Counted from the stretch's first letter, positions 54,160 to 63,313 are shown. The stretch: DNA of 64,000 bases from CANHVK01 sp046304235 (GCA_046304235.1 JBKCEW010000083.1:28899-92898); one strand, 5' to 3'. Numbers and translations: made by a program. Notes: generated from the sequence alone by a model not told the origin.

Positions 54160-55185
54160 TTAAACTAAATAAAAGAATGTAAATACAAACACCCATACTA
54201 AATCGACAAAGTGCCAGTATAAACCTGTTTTTTCTACCATTTCGTAGTGTCCTCTTCTATGATAAACTCCTCTCAATACTCCCAAGAAAATAATAAAGTT
54301 AATTACCACTCCAGAAAATACGTGGAAACCATGGAAACCAGTAATAAAGAAAAAGAATTGAGCATATTGAGTAGGACCATATTCATTCACTGTCAAATTA
54401 GCACCATAAATAACTTTATTAGGAATACCACTGTTAATTACTTCATTGTATAATTTTTCAGCTTGAGCACCTTCGATTTTATTATTAGAAGTATATTTTG
54501 TACCGTCTTCTTTGATGATTAACGTCATGTGCTCATCTTTCGCTCTATTTACTTTAGCAACAGAACCATCGTGTAATGTGATTTTACCATTCTCTAATTT
54601 ACCTTCTTCAATTGCGTGGTGGAAATGATGTAATAAATCATCTGTAATCACTTCTCCTTTTTTGTGATGTCTTCCAGCCTCTAAAACTGTAAAGTTTTTA
54701 AGTTCTCCAAAATGTCCATGAACAATCGCTTTTGATCCGTCAGCCAACTCTACTTTACCGAACTCAGAACCATGAATGAAGTGATACCATTCCCAAGCTT
54801 GAGAACCTACGAAAAATAAACCACCAACAATCGTTGCTAACATCCATTTTACAACACCTCTCTTATCCATTCTATGTCCAGCTTCAACAGCTAATACCAT
54901 CGTTACTGAGGAAACAATTAAGATAAAGGTCATCAATGCAACGTACAACAACGGATAACCATGACCTAAGAAAGGCAATGAGTTAAACGTTTCTTCACCA
55001 ATCGGCCATGCATCCTGACACGCGTGTCTCGTAAATCCATACGCTACCAAAAGTCCTCCAAATGTCAATGCATCAGACACTAAGAAGAACCACATCATCA
55101 ATTTTCCATAACTTGTAGAGAAAGGTGAAACTTTACCTCCCCATAAGGTTGCAGAATCAATCTGTGTTTCATTATGATTTGACAT
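54160..55185 (-). CDS. ctaE: Cytochrome c oxidase subunit III with a large loop insertion
   Basis: 341 residues against ~200 for the usual short bacterial form. The helices match subunit III (KLMMWFFLVSDALTFGGLL, VTMVLAVEAGHRM, SQAWEWYHFI, FFFITGFHGFHVFSGV, TGLYWHFVDLVWVFVFT). A hydrophilic insertion of about 125 residues (~145-265, His- and Glu-rich, e.g. LLHHFHHAIEEGKLENG) lies between the WEWYHFI and YAQFFFFITGFHG helices. Subunit III stabilises the oxidase. It follows the second subunit III gene by 105 bases, which contain a hairpin. Confidence 0.92.
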   Translation of the reverse strand: MSNHNETQIDSATLWGGKVSPFSTSYGKLMMWFFLVSDALTFGGLLVAYGFTRHACQDAWPIGEETFNSLPFLGHGYPLLYVALMTFILIVSSVTMVLAVEAGHRMDKRGVVKWMLATIVGGLFFVGSQAWEWYHFIHGSEFGKVELADGSKAIVHGHFGELKNFTVLEAGRHHKKGEVITDDLLHHFHHAIEEGKLENGKITLHDGSVAKVNRAKDEHMTLIIKEDGTKYTSNNKIEGAQAEKLYNEVINSGIPNKVIYGANLTVNEYGPTQYAQFFFFITGFHGFHVFSGVVINFIIFLGVLRGVYHRRGHYEMVEKTGLYWHFVDLVWVFVFTFFYLV

Positions 55186-55202
55186 ACAAAAAAATTTTTT
55201 GC

Positions 55203-55227
55203 AAGTTTAGTGAAAAATACTAAACTT
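55203..55227 (-). other. Hairpin between the two subunit III genes
   Basis: A perfect 9-base inverted repeat, AAGTTTAGT / ACTAAACTT, around a 7-base loop. On the minus strand it is followed by GCAAAAAATTTTTTTG, so the T-run is 9 bases away. It may be a partial terminator or an mRNA end/processing signal that separates expression of the two genes; an overlapping TATTTTTC is close to the -7 consensus. Confidence 0.45.
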
Positions 55228-55290
55228 AAGTTAACATTAAGGTATTTTTTTAAAATTGAACATTTATTAAAAATCGTTCTAATTTATTTT

Positions 55291-56397
55291 TTAGTGAATG
55301 TAGATTAAGAAAATTAATAAATAAATCCATAATACACCTAAAAAATGCCAAAAAATAGCACCTAATTTCATACTTAAAGCAAACTTCGAATATCTATATT
55401 CTTCATTTGCATTTTCTTCGTCAGACAAATTAGTTTGTGGAAGTTTTACTCTCAATGATTTCACTACCATTCTAATTAAATAAATAGAAGCACCTATTAT
55501 ATGAAGTAAGTGTAATGCGGTAATGATAAATAAATAGGAAGTAGACGTGTCACGGGATTGATTTGCCTTTATCTGAAGGGGAGCTGATAATTTTTTATTA
55601 CCCAACATCAACTCACGATTTTTGTATTGTAGTTCTCTTCCTTTATAATAAACATGGAAATCTTTCCCTAATTGGCCCTTGTGAAAGAAATCACCCCTAC
55701 CATCGCGAATATTCCAAGCCAAAAATTGTAATCTTCTTACATCCGTGTACTGTAATGTTTTTCCACTTTCAGTCACCAATAAACCACCTTGAACAGAAAC
55801 TTTTTCGTGTTGGTAATATAATTCGAAATCAGGTAACAAATTCTTTATTCTATACCCAGATTTAAAATCAGCAATGGTTTCAAATGGTTTCACAAATGAT
55901 TGTAATGATTTCATCTGATTGTCATTCATCACTTTTCCGTTATACTTGTATTTATTCCCATCAACTTCGATATATTTTCCTTTATGTTTAATTTCAAAGT
56001 AGTCACCATAACGGCCATCAATTACGAAAATAGGACCAACAAAGTGAGAGCCACTTTTAAATAATTGATTATATCCTACAAATTGAAAAATGGAGAACCC
56101 AATACCAAATACCAAAGCCAAAGGCATAAACAATTTAACCGAAACTAAATTGCGAGATTGGGCATTTTTAACTGCAAAATGATACAATAAACTACTTATC
56201 AAAATTAACGTAGTACTTACCCAAAAACCAGTTGGCAAAGCATACTTTACCCAGAATGAATCACCCATAGATACAATGTATCCAGATGTGAAGCCAGCAA
56301 AAACCATAACAATACTGAAAATGGCAATATACACCAAATTCTTTTTCATTTTCTCCCTTACTTCGGGACTTAATTCTTGGTTAAAATCTTTTCTCAT
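55291..56397 (-). CDS. Second cytochrome oxidase subunit III-like protein with a large insertion
   Basis: 368 residues. Membrane segments (NLVYIAIFSIVMVFAGFTSGYIV, PTGFWVSTTLILISSLLYHFAV, FMPLALVFGIGFSIFQFVGY, YLFIITALHLLHIIGASIYL, FWHFLGVLWIYLLIFLIYI) match the subunit III family. The hydrophilic stretch ~125-285 is predicted outside the membrane. Paired, unequal subunit III genes are frequent in Bacteroidota oxidase clusters. It lies 4 bases after cyoE. Confidence 0.88.
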   Translation of the reverse strand: MRKDFNQELSPEVREKMKKNLVYIAIFSIVMVFAGFTSGYIVSMGDSFWVKYALPTGFWVSTTLILISSLLYHFAVKNAQSRNLVSVKLFMPLALVFGIGFSIFQFVGYNQLFKSGSHFVGPIFVIDGRYGDYFEIKHKGKYIEVDGNKYKYNGKVMNDNQMKSLQSFVKPFETIADFKSGYRIKNLLPDFELYYQHEKVSVQGGLLVTESGKTLQYTDVRRLQFLAWNIRDGRGDFFHKGQLGKDFHVYYKGRELQYKNRELMLGNKKLSAPLQIKANQSRDTSTSYLFIITALHLLHIIGASIYLIRMVVKSLRVKLPQTNLSDEENANEEYRYSKFALSMKLGAIFWHFLGVLWIYLLIFLIYIH

Positions 56398-56401
56398 GAC
56401 T

Positions 56402-57307
56402 TTACTTTTTAATTGGAACGTAATCTAACACGTATAAAAACTGCACTAACGGCAGGTAAAAAAAAGATGCGAACATCAATTTTTTAGCATCTTTATCATC
56501 ACAGGTAATGAATAATCTGTAGGAATACCAAAAAAACCAACCACCCAATATGGTACCAATGACCAATGTTGCACTCCCAGTCCATCCTAAAACCCATGGT
56601 AAAAGAGTAAAAGGGATTAAAAAAAGAGAGTAAACCATTATTTGGTAAGCTGAATTTTTCGATTTGCCAAACTTTGACGGTAATAATGAAAATCCACCTG
56701 CTTTGTAATCATCAAATACTACCCAAGCAATCGCCCAAAAATGAGGGAATTGCCAAACGAATTGTACGAAAAATAAAATCCCAGGCTCCAATCCAAATTT
56801 ATTGGTATAAGCAATAGCACCAAGCATTGGCGGAATTGCTCCCGGAAATGCCCCTACAAAAACTGCCCATGGGGTCACTCTTTTCATTGGAGTATAGATG
56901 AATACATAGGAAACAAAAGCACAAACACCCAAAAATGCAGACAAGAAGTTAATGCTATGCAATAACCAAGAACCAACTACAAGACACAGAATAACAATAA
57001 GATATGCTTCTTTTAGATTCATTCTTCCTTGCGGTAGTGGCCGAGTTTGTGTTCTACGCATCATAATATCTAGTTCTCTTTCCCAAATTTGGTTTGCACC
57101 ATTAGAAGCAGCTGTCACTAATGAACCGCCAACCATCAAATTAAAGATGACTTGCCAGTTCACAGAAGCTCCATCTCTAAATACAACAAATAAATAACCA
57201 GAAAGTGCGGAGATAACCACTAAAGCTGACAACCTAAATTTTGTAAAAACCAAGAAAGATTTGAATTTACTTTCTTTTTTGAGGGATTCAATGGTTGTAG
57301 AACTCAC
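56402..57307 (-). CDS. cyoE: Protoheme IX farnesyltransferase (heme O synthase)
   Basis: 301 residues, starting at GTG 57307, with about eight membrane helices. The prenyl-binding motif NQIWERELDIMMRRTQTRPLP is present in the Bacteroidota form (first Asp replaced), as is the second, VFDDYKAGGFSLLPSKFGK. It makes heme O for the oxidase encoded downstream. A -7 element 17 bases upstream suggests it heads that operon. Confidence 0.95.
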   Translation of the reverse strand: MSSTTIESLKKESKFKSFLVFTKFRLSALVVISALSGYLFVVFRDGASVNWQVIFNLMVGGSLVTAASNGANQIWERELDIMMRRTQTRPLPQGRMNLKEAYLIVILCLVVGSWLLHSINFLSAFLGVCAFVSYVFIYTPMKRVTPWAVFVGAFPGAIPPMLGAIAYTNKFGLEPGILFFVQFVWQFPHFWAIAWVVFDDYKAGGFSLLPSKFGKSKNSAYQIMVYSLFLIPFTLLPWVLGWTGSATLVIGTILGGWFFWYSYRLFITCDDKDAKKLMFASFFYLPLVQFLYVLDYVPIKK

Positions 57308-57323
57308 GTTAAAAATTTTAGTT

Positions 57324-57331
57324 CAAATTTA
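57324..57331 (-). promoter_or_regulatory. -7 element upstream of the cyoE-oxidase operon
   Basis: The minus strand reads TAAATTTG, an exact TAnnTTTG match, 16 bases before the cyoE GTG. No TTG is visible at -33. Confidence 0.45.
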
Positions 57332-57407
57332 CCTATTTTTTGTCTTTTAGTCAGATGAAATCACAGGTATTTTTATTTGGATATTGAAAATTTTGATAAT
57401 TAAAAAT

Positions 57408-57878
57408 TTAGGAAAACAAATTAAGGTATGTTAAAACAATTATTAGGTATCGGATTCCTTTACCTAATACCATCCATATATGAGTTTTAATTGGATTACT
57501 ATTAAAAAATCCCAAAGCAACTAAAAGAGGATCTCCAATTATTGGCACCCAAGAAAAAAAACCAACAAAAGCACCTCGTTTTTCAATCCACTTTTTTCTT
57601 TTATCGATAGTAGCTTCAGAAAGTCCCCATCTTTTCAACCAAATTGGATTTCCCATTTTACCTATCCAAAAATTAGTAGAACCTCCCAATACATTCCCAA
57701 TCAAAGCTAGAAAAAAGCAAAGCCAAGGATCTATTCCTTTCGATAAAAAAAAAGCTAGTACAAATTCTGAACTAAAAGGTAAAATGGTAGCTGCCAAGAA
57801 GGAGGCAAAAAACAAACCAAATAGACCCAAAGATGTAAAATCCAAAATGTATATTTTTTTCAAAGATAGGTGAATCAA
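57408..57878 (-). CDS. YqaA-like (SNARE-associated/DedA-type) membrane protein
   Basis: 156 residues, starting at TTG 57878 (the 57863 TTG is an alternative; no ATG is available). The VTT-type pattern LAATILPFSSEFVLAFFL and GNVLGGSTNFWIGKMGN plus the later WVPIIGDPLLVALGFF fit the YqaA subgroup of the DedA family. Such proteins are thought to move lipids across the membrane; for YqaA this is untested. It diverges from ppx with 39 bases between. Confidence 0.82.
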   Translation of the reverse strand: MIHLSLKKIYILDFTSLGLFGLFFASFLAATILPFSSEFVLAFFLSKGIDPWLCFFLALIGNVLGGSTNFWIGKMGNPIWLKRWGLSEATIDKRKKWIEKRGAFVGFFSWVPIIGDPLLVALGFFNSNPIKTHIWMVLGKGIRYLIIVLTYLNLFS

Positions 57879-57917
57879 ATTACTTATATTCGTACTTGAA
57901 GAATATTACGTTGGTAA

Positions 57918-58841
57918 ATGAAATTTGGTGCTATTGATATCGGAACAAATGCTGCGCGTTTATTAATTGGTGAAGTGTGTCAAGATGACGGACATTCATA
58001 CATTAAAAAATTATCTTACACTCGTCTTCCTCTACGATTAGGTGGTGATGTATTCGAGTTTGGAGAAATTACTCCTAAAAAAGAAGAGGAATTCATTAAA
58101 ACAATGAAAGCTTTTCAATTAATCGCAGATATTTTTGATGTAAAAGAGTTACGTGCTTGCGCAACATCTGCAATGCGAGAGGCTAAAAATGGAGAGAAAG
58201 TTGCAAAATCAATAGCAAAAGAAACAGGAATTAAAATTGAAGTGATTTCTGGAGATGAAGAAGCAAGATTAATATTTGGCACTTTCTTTTTATTAGACTT
58301 TGATAAAACAACCCCATTTATTGTAATTGATGTTGGCGGTGGTAGTACTGAAATAAGTGTTTTTGAAAATGGTGAGCGTGTAGCTGCAAGATCTTTTGAA
58401 ATTGGTACAGTTAGAACTTTGAAAGGTAAAACAAGCGATACTATTTGGTCGGAGATCGCTAATTGGTTACACAAAAACATCGATGAATCAATTCCACACA
58501 ACTATTTTGCTACTGGAGGAAATATTAATAAAATACATAAGATTTTAGGTGTAAAACAATTCGATAATATTGATGTTGAAGAAATGCTTGCTTTAAGAGA
58601 AGACTTAGCGAAATACAATTTAGAAGATCGCATGGAAAAATTTCAATTAAAACCAGACAGAGCTGATGTTATTATACCTGCTTGCGATATTTACAGTTAT
58701 ATTTTCAAAGAGTTAAATGTAAAATCTTTCGCTGTCCCTAAAATTGGTTTGTCAGATGGAATAATTTACGACTTACATTTAAAATATAATTATAAGCAAG
58801 AAAAAACAATTAAATTATATAAGAAGAGTAGTAAAATTTAA
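57918..58841 (+). CDS. ppx: Exopolyphosphatase/guanosine pentaphosphatase family protein
   Basis: 307 residues with the ASKHA fold of the Ppx/GppA family: GAIDIGTNAARLLIGEV, ATSAMREAKNG, EVISGDEEARLIF, VIDVGGGSTEIS and FATGGNINKIHKI. It is the short form without the C-terminal HD domain. It degrades polyphosphate or pppGpp. The gene producing polyphosphate, ppk, is at 47453-49501. Confidence 0.92.
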   Translation: MKFGAIDIGTNAARLLIGEVCQDDGHSYIKKLSYTRLPLRLGGDVFEFGEITPKKEEEFIKTMKAFQLIADIFDVKELRACATSAMREAKNGEKVAKSIAKETGIKIEVISGDEEARLIFGTFFLLDFDKTTPFIVIDVGGGSTEISVFENGERVAARSFEIGTVRTLKGKTSDTIWSEIANWLHKNIDESIPHNYFATGGNINKIHKILGVKQFDNIDVEEMLALREDLAKYNLEDRMEKFQLKPDRADVIIPACDIYSYIFKELNVKSFAVPKIGLSDGIIYDLHLKYNYKQEKTIKLYKKSSKI

Positions 58842-58855
58842 TTAGAATTATCTAA

Positions 58856-59722
58856 CTAATCTAATTGTCCATCAGAATGATATACTCCGTTTTTATAAAC
58901 TTTTACTTTTAATAAAAGTCCATCGGAATCGTACACATACATTTTACCATTGAATAAACGACCATCTTTAAAGTCACCATCTTGTTCTAATTCATCATTA
59001 GCATTGTAAATTTTGTTATACCCATTCGGATCAAATTTACCATCTTTCACTTTTGGTGCAACAATTTTCTTTGTTATTTCATTAGATGCTCCTGGATCTT
59101 TGACGATCACAGGCGGATGAACCATTTGTTTTTGAATAGGCGAACCTGCTAAAGATCCATCAGGATTGAAAGATAAGATTTCTTTGATATCTCCGTTTTC
59201 ATAATATCGAATGGCTTTTCCTGTTGGCTTACCATCCTTAGAAATGTATTCAAACTCAACTTGACCGTTGGCATAATAATAAGATACAGCACCTTCTTCT
59301 TTCCCCGCTTCATTGTATTTCGCCTCATATTCAAGCACTCCATTTTCATGGAAACGTCTTAATGTATCTAAATATTTATCGCGAATAAATGTTCCTTGTT
59401 CTTTGATTTTTCCGTTTTCAAAATACTTAACATAATTCCCTTTAGGTCTGTTGTTTTCGTACTCACCTTTCAACTTTGGTGTTTTACCGTCGTTGTAATA
59501 TTTTGTCCAATAACCTTCCTTACGATCATCTTGAAATATTCCTTCCTCTATTTTTCCATTATCTGGATAACCGGCATCAGGTCGATCTTTTCCGAAAAAA
59601 ATCCATTTACCTTGCTTTTTTCCCTCTTTGTCAGTTTTGTTCACTTTTTGAGCATACAAAGTGGTGCCAACCATAGTTAGTATCAAAGAAATTAAAACAA
59701 GTATATTCTTTTTATAAGACAT
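58856..59722 (-). CDS. YwqK-like MORN-repeat protein (secreted)
   Basis: 288 residues: signal peptide (ILVLISLILTMVGTTLYAQ), then repeated YwqK/MORN-like units (GYWTKYYNDGKTPKLKGEY; GNYVKYFENGKIKEQGTF; YEAKYNEAGKEEGAVSYYY; NGQVEFEYISKDGKPTGKAI). The repeats end near 190; the rest has no known features apart from another repeat pair at the C-terminus. The 'antitoxin' label carried by the family is not supported here as no toxin lies next to it. It is convergent with ppx. Confidence 0.78.
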   Translation of the reverse strand: MSYKKNILVLISLILTMVGTTLYAQKVNKTDKEGKKQGKWIFFGKDRPDAGYPDNGKIEEGIFQDDRKEGYWTKYYNDGKTPKLKGEYENNRPKGNYVKYFENGKIKEQGTFIRDKYLDTLRRFHENGVLEYEAKYNEAGKEEGAVSYYYANGQVEFEYISKDGKPTGKAIRYYENGDIKEILSFNPDGSLAGSPIQKQMVHPPVIVKDPGASNEITKKIVAPKVKDGKFDPNGYNKIYNANDELEQDGDFKDGRLFNGKMYVYDSDGLLLKVKVYKNGVYHSDGQLD

Positions 59723-59739
59723 TTAATAAGATAACTTCG

Positions 59740-59747
59740 CAAATATA
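59740..59747 (-). promoter_or_regulatory. -7 element upstream of the YwqK-like gene
   Basis: The minus strand reads TATATTTG, an exact TAnnTTTG match, 17 bases before the ATG. A TTG lies 25 bases upstream, farther than usual. Confidence 0.42.
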
Positions 59748-59771
59748 ATTAAACGGATCGAGTTAAATTTA

Positions 59772-60722
59772 TCAATTTAATTTTGAAATATCAACATTTT
59801 CAAGCATTGTTTTAACCATTTCAGTTAAATCATACTTCATTTTCCAACCCCAATCGTTTTGAGCAGATGTGTCATCAATGGATTTTGGCCAACTGTCAGC
59901 GATTGCTTGTCTGAAATCAGGAGCATACTGCATTGTGAATCCATCTTTCTGATTAGCAATAGCATTACCTAATTGTTTTGGCGTAAAACTAATTCCAGCT
60001 AAATTATAACTAGAACGAATTTTCACATTTTCTTTAGGAGCTTCCATCAATTCTATCGTAGCACGAATGGCATCTTCCATATACATCATAGGAAGGGCAC
60101 TATCTTCATTTAAAAACGAAGTATATGAATTCGTTTTCTTCGCATGATAAAAAATATCCACTGCGTAATCGGTTGTTCCTCCACCTGGTAAACTTGTATA
60201 CGAAATCAATCCAGGGTAGCGAATAGAACGTACATCAACACCAAATTTATTGAAATAGTATTCACACCAACGTTCACCAGCCAATTTGGAAATACCGTAT
60301 ACTGTAGTAGGCTCCATAACAGTATATTGTGGAGTAAAATCTCTTGGTGTTGTTGGTCCAAATACGGCAATTGAACTTGGCCAAAATATTTTTTGAATGA
60401 AACCTTCTTTCGCTAAATCAAGGATTGTAAACAACCCTTCCATATTTAATCTCCAAGCAAATTCAGGATGTTTTTCAGCAGTTGCAGATAGTAAAGCAGC
60501 TAACAAATATACATCTGTTGGCTTTTCTTCTTTGATAAAAGTAGTTACAAAGTCTTTGTCAAGGACATCCATTTTCACGTAAGGACCGTCTTTCAACTCA
60601 TCAGAACACTCCTCTTTTACATCGGCAGCAATCACTTGTTGATTACCAAAACGTTTACGTAATTCCATCACTAGTTCAGTTCCAATCTGCCCTCCTGCGC
60701 CTATAACTAATACTTTTTTCAT
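59772..60722 (-). CDS. tdh: L-threonine 3-dehydrogenase, SDR type
   Basis: 316 residues. Nucleotide motif VIGAGGQIGTELV, then WPSSIAVFGPTTPRDFTPQ, catalytic YGISKLAGERWCEYYFN (YxxxK) and SIRYPGLISYTSLPGGGTTDYAVDIF are diagnostic of the TDH group of extended SDRs known from Flavobacterium and animals. It oxidises threonine to 2-amino-3-oxobutyrate. It has its own -7 element with an overlapping inverted repeat. Confidence 0.9.
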   Translation of the reverse strand: MKKVLVIGAGGQIGTELVMELRKRFGNQQVIAADVKEECSDELKDGPYVKMDVLDKDFVTTFIKEEKPTDVYLLAALLSATAEKHPEFAWRLNMEGLFTILDLAKEGFIQKIFWPSSIAVFGPTTPRDFTPQYTVMEPTTVYGISKLAGERWCEYYFNKFGVDVRSIRYPGLISYTSLPGGGTTDYAVDIFYHAKKTNSYTSFLNEDSALPMMYMEDAIRATIELMEAPKENVKIRSSYNLAGISFTPKQLGNAIANQKDGFTMQYAPDFRQAIADSWPKSIDDTSAQNDWGWKMKYDLTEMVKTMLENVDISKLN

Positions 60723-60729
60723 AAAAAAA

Positions 60730-60755
60730 TACCTTTACAAATTGATGCAAAGGTA
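60730..60755 (-). promoter_or_regulatory. tdh promoter -7 element with overlapping inverted repeat
   Basis: The minus strand reads TACCTTTG at 60755-60748, an exact TAnnTTTG match, 25 bases before the tdh ATG. It is the left arm of a 7-base inverted repeat (TACCTTT / AAAGGTA) with a 12-base spacer, reaching 60730. Its position would let a bound protein block RNA polymerase. Confidence 0.5.
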
Positions 60756-60801
60756 CATTAATAAATTGAAAATGTGAAACTCAGTAAAACGGAAATCGCG
60801 C

Positions 60802-62109
60802 TTATTTTTTTCTGAAAAATATGCGAATTGGAATTCCCGTAAAATTGTAATTTTCACGTATTTTATTTTCTAAGAAACGTCGGTAACTTTCAGCGACATA
60901 TTGTGGCAAATTACAGAAAAAAGCAAACGCTGGAGCATGGGTCGGTAATTGAGTTACGTATTTAATATTTACATACTTACCTTTCACTGATGGCGGTGGT
61001 GTAGCCTCAATAATTGGCAACAACAAATCATTTAATTCAGAAGTTGGAATTTTAGTAATTCTGTTGTTATACACTTCCATTGCTGTTTCTAACGCTTTGT
61101 GAATTCGTTGTTTAGTAATCGTAGAAGTAAAGATGATTGGAACATCGTTATAGGGTGCTAATTGCTCACGAATACGTTCTTCATATGCCAACATAGTAGT
61201 ATGGTCTTTCTCAACTAAATCCCATTTATTAACTAATACAACAACCCCTTTACTATTTTTCTCTATGATGTAATAGATGTTCAAATCTTGTTTTTGAACT
61301 CCTTCTGTTGCATCAATCATTAGTATACAAACATCTGAATTTTCAATGGAACGCACTGAACGCAACGTTGAATAATACTCAATATCTTCGGTAACTTTCG
61401 CTTGTTTACGAATTCCAGCAGTATCAACTAGTACAAAATCAAAACCAAAAGCTTTGTATCTAGTGTTGATAGCATCCCTAGTTGTACCAGAGATATTCGT
61501 TACAATATTTCTTTCTTGACCAGTGATCGCATTTACAAATGAAGATTTACCCACATTAGGTTTACCAACAATCGTAATTCTTGGTAATTCTTCTTCATCT
61601 TCTAATTCAGAATTTTTATCAAACGTAGCGATTATATCATCTAACAATTCCCCTGTTCCTCCACCATTCGTAGCAGATAAGTCATATACATCACCTAATC
61701 CAAGAGACCAAAATTCTGATGACAAACCATATCTTTGCGTGTTATCCACTTTATTTGCAGCGATAAACACTTTCTTTTTTGCTTTACGTAGCATTGCAGC
61801 AACGGTTTCGTCTAAATCCACAATCCCAGTAGTTACATCGACCATAAAAACAATAACACTTGCTTCTTCAATAGCAAGTTTTACTTGTTTTCTGATTTCT
61901 CCTTCAAAAATATCGTCAGATCCATGAACATACCCTCCAGTATCTATTACAGAAAAAGGAACACCATTCCACTCTCCTCGGCCATACAAACGGTCACGTG
62001 TTACCCCGCTGATTTCTTTTACAATGGCATTTTTGGATTCTGTTAGTCGGTTAAATAAGGTTGATTTACCGACATTTGGACGACCAACTATAGCGATTAT
62101 ATTACTCAT
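60802..62109 (-). CDS. der: Ribosome-biogenesis GTPase Der (EngA)
   Basis: 435 residues. Two tandem G domains: GRPNVGKSTLFNRL with DTGGY and NKVD, then GKPNVGKSSFVNAI with DTAGI and NKWD, and a C-terminal KH-like domain (HAPAFAFFCNLPQYVAESYRRFLEN). It assists 50S subunit assembly. It lies 98 bases after era, co-directional, but a tandem repeat and weak promoter region separate them. Confidence 0.97.
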   Translation of the reverse strand: MSNIIAIVGRPNVGKSTLFNRLTESKNAIVKEISGVTRDRLYGRGEWNGVPFSVIDTGGYVHGSDDIFEGEIRKQVKLAIEEASVIVFMVDVTTGIVDLDETVAAMLRKAKKKVFIAANKVDNTQRYGLSSEFWSLGLGDVYDLSATNGGGTGELLDDIIATFDKNSELEDEEELPRITIVGKPNVGKSSFVNAITGQERNIVTNISGTTRDAINTRYKAFGFDFVLVDTAGIRKQAKVTEDIEYYSTLRSVRSIENSDVCILMIDATEGVQKQDLNIYYIIEKNSKGVVVLVNKWDLVEKDHTTMLAYEERIREQLAPYNDVPIIFTSTITKQRIHKALETAMEVYNNRITKIPTSELNDLLLPIIEATPPPSVKGKYVNIKYVTQLPTHAPAFAFFCNLPQYVAESYRRFLENKIRENYNFTGIPIRIFFRKK

Positions 62110-62173
62110 TCTTTATTTTTTATGACGTTAAATAAATTGCTTATTTTTCGTCAAAATTTATTTCTATTTTACA

Positions 62174-62203
62174 AATCTTTCAATCTGCAATCTTTCAATC
62201 TAC
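62174..62203. repeat. 15-base tandem repeat between der and era
   Basis: AATCTTTCAATCTGC (62174-62188) is followed directly by AATCTTTCAATCTAC (62189-62203), differing at one base. The minus strand reads GATTGAAAGATT, a common intergenic repeat in Flavobacteriia. Confidence 0.85.
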
Positions 62204-62207
62204 AGTT

Positions 62208-63083
62208 TTAATATCCGTATTTCTTCAATTTCACTTCGGACTCTCTCCAATCTTTGTCAACTTTCACAAAGGTTTGTAAAAATACTTGTTTTCCAACGAA
62301 GTTTTCAATGTCTTTTCTTGCCTCACGGCCGATTTTCTTTAACATATCACCTCCCTTACCGATAATAATCCCTTTTTGAGAGTCACGCTCTACCACAATC
62401 GTTGCACGAATACGGATTATATTCTCCTCTTCCTCATAGGTATTTACATCCACTTGTGTACAATAAGGAACCTCTTTATCTGTAAATAAAAAGATTTTCT
62501 CGCGGATCATTTCTGAAACGAAAAAACGAACAGGTCTATCAGATAGATCTTCTTTTTCAAAATACGCTGGTCCTTCTGGTAATAATTCTAGGATACGTTC
62601 CCATACCCATTCTTTACCAAAACCATGTAAAGCTGAAATTGTAATCACTTCTGCATTCGGTAATTTTTCTTTCCAATATAAAATTCGCTTCTCTACTTGA
62701 TCTTGAGAACCTAAGTCCATTTTATTCACAATTGCCAACACTGGAATATTGAGTTTCTTTATACGTTCCAATGTTTCTTTGTGATTCATTTCACTTTCAT
62801 AAATGTCTGTGATGAATAATAAAATATCAGCATCTTTAAACGAACTTTCGACATAACTCATCATTTGTTCGTGCAATTTATAAGAAGCATTTACCACTCC
62901 AGGAGTGTCAGAAAAAACGATTTGGTAGTTTTCATCGTTCACAATGCCATGAATTCGGTGACGTGTTGTTTGAGCTTTAGAAGTAACGATGGATAATTTT
63001 TCACCTATCATTTGATTCATAAGAGTTGATTTTCCGACATTTGGACTTCCAACAATGTTTACGAAACCGGCTTTGTGAGACAT
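62208..63083 (-). CDS. era: GTPase Era
   Basis: 291 residues: N-terminal G domain (GSPNVGKSTLMNQM, switch motif TTRHRIHG, DTPGVV, NKMD) and C-terminal KH domain (ATIVVERDSQKGIIIGKGGDML). It binds the 3' end of 16S rRNA and helps 30S maturation. It lies just upstream of der and divergent from the tRNA gene. Confidence 0.97.
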   Translation of the reverse strand: MSHKAGFVNIVGSPNVGKSTLMNQMIGEKLSIVTSKAQTTRHRIHGIVNDENYQIVFSDTPGVVNASYKLHEQMMSYVESSFKDADILLFITDIYESEMNHKETLERIKKLNIPVLAIVNKMDLGSQDQVEKRILYWKEKLPNAEVITISALHGFGKEWVWERILELLPEGPAYFEKEDLSDRPVRFFVSEMIREKIFLFTDKEVPYCTQVDVNTYEEEENIIRIRATIVVERDSQKGIIIGKGGDMLKKIGREARKDIENFVGKQVFLQTFVKVDKDWRESEVKLKKYGY

Positions 63084-63107
63084 TTTGTTAAATTTTTGTT
63101 AAATAAA

Positions 63108-63139
63108 TTTGGAGTACAAAGAAACAAATTATATCTTTG
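63108..63139 (+). promoter_or_regulatory. Promoter of the initiator tRNA gene
   Basis: TTTG at 63108-63111, a 20-base spacer, then TATCTTTG at 63132-63139: a full match to the Bacteroidota vegetative promoter (TTTG, N~20, TAnnTTTG). Predicted start is near 63146, giving a ~30-base 5' leader that RNase P would remove. Confidence 0.8.
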
Positions 63140-63176
63140 TACCGCAATTAAAGTTTAATACTTTATTTGAATACAG

Positions 63177-63252
<76 letters not shown>

Positions 63253-63256
63253 AAAC

Positions 63257-63289
63257 AAAGGAATCTAGAAATAGATTCCTTTTTTGTTT
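63257..63289 (+). terminator. Rho-independent terminator after tRNA-fMet
   Basis: An 11-base perfect stem AAAGGAATCTA / TAGATTCCTTT around a GAAA loop, followed by TTTGTTTT. It begins 4 bases after the tRNA 3' end. Confidence 0.9.
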
Positions 63290-63313
63290 TAAGTACATTT
63301 TTATTGAATCTCT

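Noticed and set aside
54160..56397. Two neighbouring subunit III genes as an assembly duplication
   Set aside because: The two proteins differ throughout, including the insertions, so they are distinct paralogues.
58856..59722. YwqK-like protein as part of a toxin-antitoxin module
   Set aside because: It has a signal peptide and no partner toxin gene; the antitoxin name is inherited from one Bacillus family member.
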